DNA of 42,331 nt, taken from positions 1 through 42,331 of the forward strand of contig CANRIF010000009.1 in assembly GCA_947630645.1 (NCBI GenBank). The letters are read 5' to 3'. The stretch's first letter is position 1; every line of letters begins with the position of its first letter. A program made the translations under genes and the position numbers. The notes beneath the pieces were generated by a model. It was not told the DNA's origin. It saw nothing but the letters and a program-made list of their open reading frames with translations, and did no database searches. This DNA is from an uncultured Oscillospiraceae bacterium. Its GTDB lineage: Bacteria; Bacillota; Clostridia; Oscillospirales; Oscillospiraceae. This document shows, one piece after another, positions 40,806-42,331 of the stretch.

Positions 40806-42331
40806 ATGATCACTGTTGAAAACCTCACCCTGCAATACGGCAGCCAGGTCCTGTTCTCCAACGTGGACCTGCAATTCACCGCCGGCAACTGCTACGGCAT
40901 CATCGGCGCCAACGGCGCGGGCAAGTCCACCTTCCTGCGGCTGCTGTCCGGCCAGGAGGAGCCTACCCGCGGCCACATCTCCATCGACCCGAAGCGGCGC
41001 ATGAGCGTGCTGCGCCAGGACCAGAATATGTTCGACGAGTACGCCGTGCTGGAGACGGTCATCATGGGCAATAAGCGTCTCTACGACTGTGGCAAGGAGA
41101 AGGACGCCATCTACGATAAGCCCGACTTCTCCGACGCCGACGGCATCCGCGCCGCGGAGCTGGAGGAGGAATACGCCGAGCTGGGCGGCTGGGAAGCCGA
41201 CTCCGACGCCAGCCGTCTTTTGCAGGGCCTGGGCATCCCCGTGGCGCTGCACGGCAAGCAGATGCACGAACTGGAGGGCCGGCAGAAGGTGAAGGTGCTG
41301 CTGGCCCAGGCCCTCTTTGGCCACCCAGACATCATACTGCTGGACGAGCCCACCAACAACCTGGACCTGGCCTCTACCGTGTGGCTGGAGGACTTTCTCA
41401 TGGACTATGAGGGCACCGTCCTGGTGGTCAGCCACGACCGTTATTTCCTCAATAACATTTGCACTCACATCGTGGACATCGACTACGGCAAGATCCGGAT
41501 GTATGTGGGCAACTACGACTTCTGGTACGAGTCCAGCCAGCTGATGCAAAAGCTGGTGAAGGACCAGAACAAGAAGGCCGAGCAGAAGATCGCCGAGCTG
41601 CAGACCTTCATCGCCCGCTTCTCCGCCAACAAGTCCAAGTCCCGCCAGGCCACCAGCCGCCGGAAGCTGCTGGAGAAGATCACCGTGGAGCAGATGCCCG
41701 CCTCCTCCCGGCGCTACCCCTGGGTGGGCTTCAAGGCCGAGCGGGAGCCGGGCAAGGACCGGCTGTTCGTGACGAACCTCTCCAAGACCGTGGACGGGGT
41801 GAAGCTGATCAACAACGTCTCCTTCATCATGGGCAAGGAGGACAAGATCGCCGTCATCGGCGCCAACGAGAACGCCATCACCTGCCTTTTCCAGCTGCTG
41901 GCCGGCGAGTTGGAGCCGGACGAGGGCGAGATCAAGTGGGGCGTGTCCACCACCCAGGCCTATATGCCCCGGGACTTCGGCCGGTACTTCGACGGCTGCC
42001 AGCTGGAACTGATGGACTGGATGCGCCAGTTCTCCGTGGACAAGCGGGAGAGTTACCTACGCACGTTTTTAGGCCGGATGCTCTTCTCTGGCGACGAGGT
42101 GTATAAGCAGGTGAACGTGCTGTCCGGCGGCGAACGGGTGCGGTGCATGATCTCCAAGATGATGCTGGCCGGGGCCAACGTACTGATGTTCGACCAGCCC
42201 ACCAACCACCTGGACCTGGAGAGCATCGCCGCGCTGAACAGCGGCATGACCGCCTTCCCCTACAACATCCTCTTTTACAGCCACGACCACCAGCTGACCC
42301 AGACCGTGGCCAACCGCGTCATCGAACTGAC
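40806..42331 (+). CDS. ABC-F family ATPase (YkpA/YbiT-like), 3' end outside window
   Basis: The first 508 codons of an ABC-F protein; no stop is reached before the window edge. Site 1 is intact: Walker A GANGAGKST (34-42), signature-like LEGRQKVKV, Walker B IILLDEPTNNLD. A linker helix pair (QLMQKLVKDQNKKAEQKIAE ... SRRKLLEK) follows. In module 2 the P-loop reads GANENAIT (352-359), lacking the GK pair, while the signature LSGGERVR is normal and the Walker B end is FDQPTNHLD, with Gln464 where the catalytic Glu is expected. ABC-F proteins act on the ribosome (translation factors or antibiotic protection). GGAGGG precedes the ATG at 40806. Confidence 0.93.
   Translation, partial: MITVENLTLQYGSQVLFSNVDLQFTAGNCYGIIGANGAGKSTFLRLLSGQEEPTRGHISIDPKRRMSVLRQDQNMFDEYAVLETVIMGNKRLYDCGKEKDAIYDKPDFSDADGIRAAELEEEYAELGGWEADSDASRLLQGLGIPVALHGKQMHELEGRQKVKVLLAQALFGHPDIILLDEPTNNLDLASTVWLEDFLMDYEGTVLVVSHDRYFLNNICTHIVDIDYGKIRMYVGNYDFWYESSQLMQKLVKDQNKKAEQKIAELQTFIARFSANKSKSRQATSRRKLLEKITVEQMPASSRRYPWVGFKAEREPGKDRLFVTNLSKTVDGVKLINNVSFIMGKEDKIAVIGANENAITCLFQLLAGELEPDEGEIKWGVSTTQAYMPRDFGRYFDGCQLELMDWMRQFSVDKRESYLRTFLGRMLFSGDEVYKQVNVLSGGERVRCMISKMMLAGANVLMFDQPTNHLDLESIAALNSGMTAFPYNILFYSHDHQLTQTVANRVIEL

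Overview
The window reads as chromosomal DNA from a GC-rich, spore-forming, strictly Firmicute gut-type anaerobe, most probably a member of the Oscillospiraceae/Clostridia (inference). The reasons are a sigK sporulation sigma factor, a protein built on the Spo0A DNA-binding domain, the Gram-positive order rimP-nusA-rnpM-ylxQ-infB, tRNA genes with encoded CCA, strong GGAGG-type ribosome sites, and good TTGACA/TATAAT promoters. No transposase, integrase, phage gene or CRISPR array was seen.

Layout. 1-2369 (minus): the translation/transcription operon rimP-nusA-rnpM-ylxQ-infB (infB cut by the window edge), with a promoter and a terminator-like hairpin in its leader. 2439-3134: sigK. 3265-4521 (plus): a secreted WG-repeat protein. 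4583-6862 (minus): a polar amino-acid (possibly cystine) ABC importer. 7022-7114: what looks like the last 30 codons of a lost glutamate dehydrogenase gene with its terminator. 7163-10037 (minus): glpK and a MATE exporter. 10124-11059 (plus): a monoacylglycerol-lipase-like hydrolase. 11085-18329 (minus): a tightly packed operon uvrA - COG2426 membrane protein - recD2 - comF - divergent mreB, preceded by a tRNA-dihydrouridine synthase. 19469-20808 (plus): an AlkZ-like protein and a P-loop protein, translationally coupled.

20887-32177 (minus) is the accessory centrepiece: nine co-directional genes, gntR - tctC - tctB - tctA - uxaA-like - cat1-like - larA-like - leuA-like - ilvD-like, driven by one good promoter set among many TTGAT/ATCAA half-sites and closed by a strong terminator. 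They combine a tripartite carboxylate importer, a hydroxy-acid racemase-like protein, two dehydratase families, a CoA transferase and a DRE-TIM condensing/cleaving enzyme. This looks like one inducible route for an unidentified (poly)hydroxycarboxylate; I do not recognise it as a described pathway.

32450-34329 (minus): an LD-carboxypeptidase-like protein and dapF, divergent from a peptidase E homologue (34437-35153). 35214-37493 (minus): tetR with an ABC-2 type exporter. 37612-39537: a cytoplasmic GH13 glycosidase. 39671-40280: an XRE regulator overlapping a free-standing Spo0A C-terminal domain. 40443-40673: tRNA-Ser(GCU) and tRNA-Ser(UGA). 40806-42331 (plus, cut by the window edge): an ABC-F ATPase whose second nucleotide site has lost key residues.

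Coordinates of short sites were counted by eye and may be off by a base. No stretch longer than 300 bases lacks a gene; the longest gap (32178-32449) holds the ldcA terminator and the gntR promoter/operator region.
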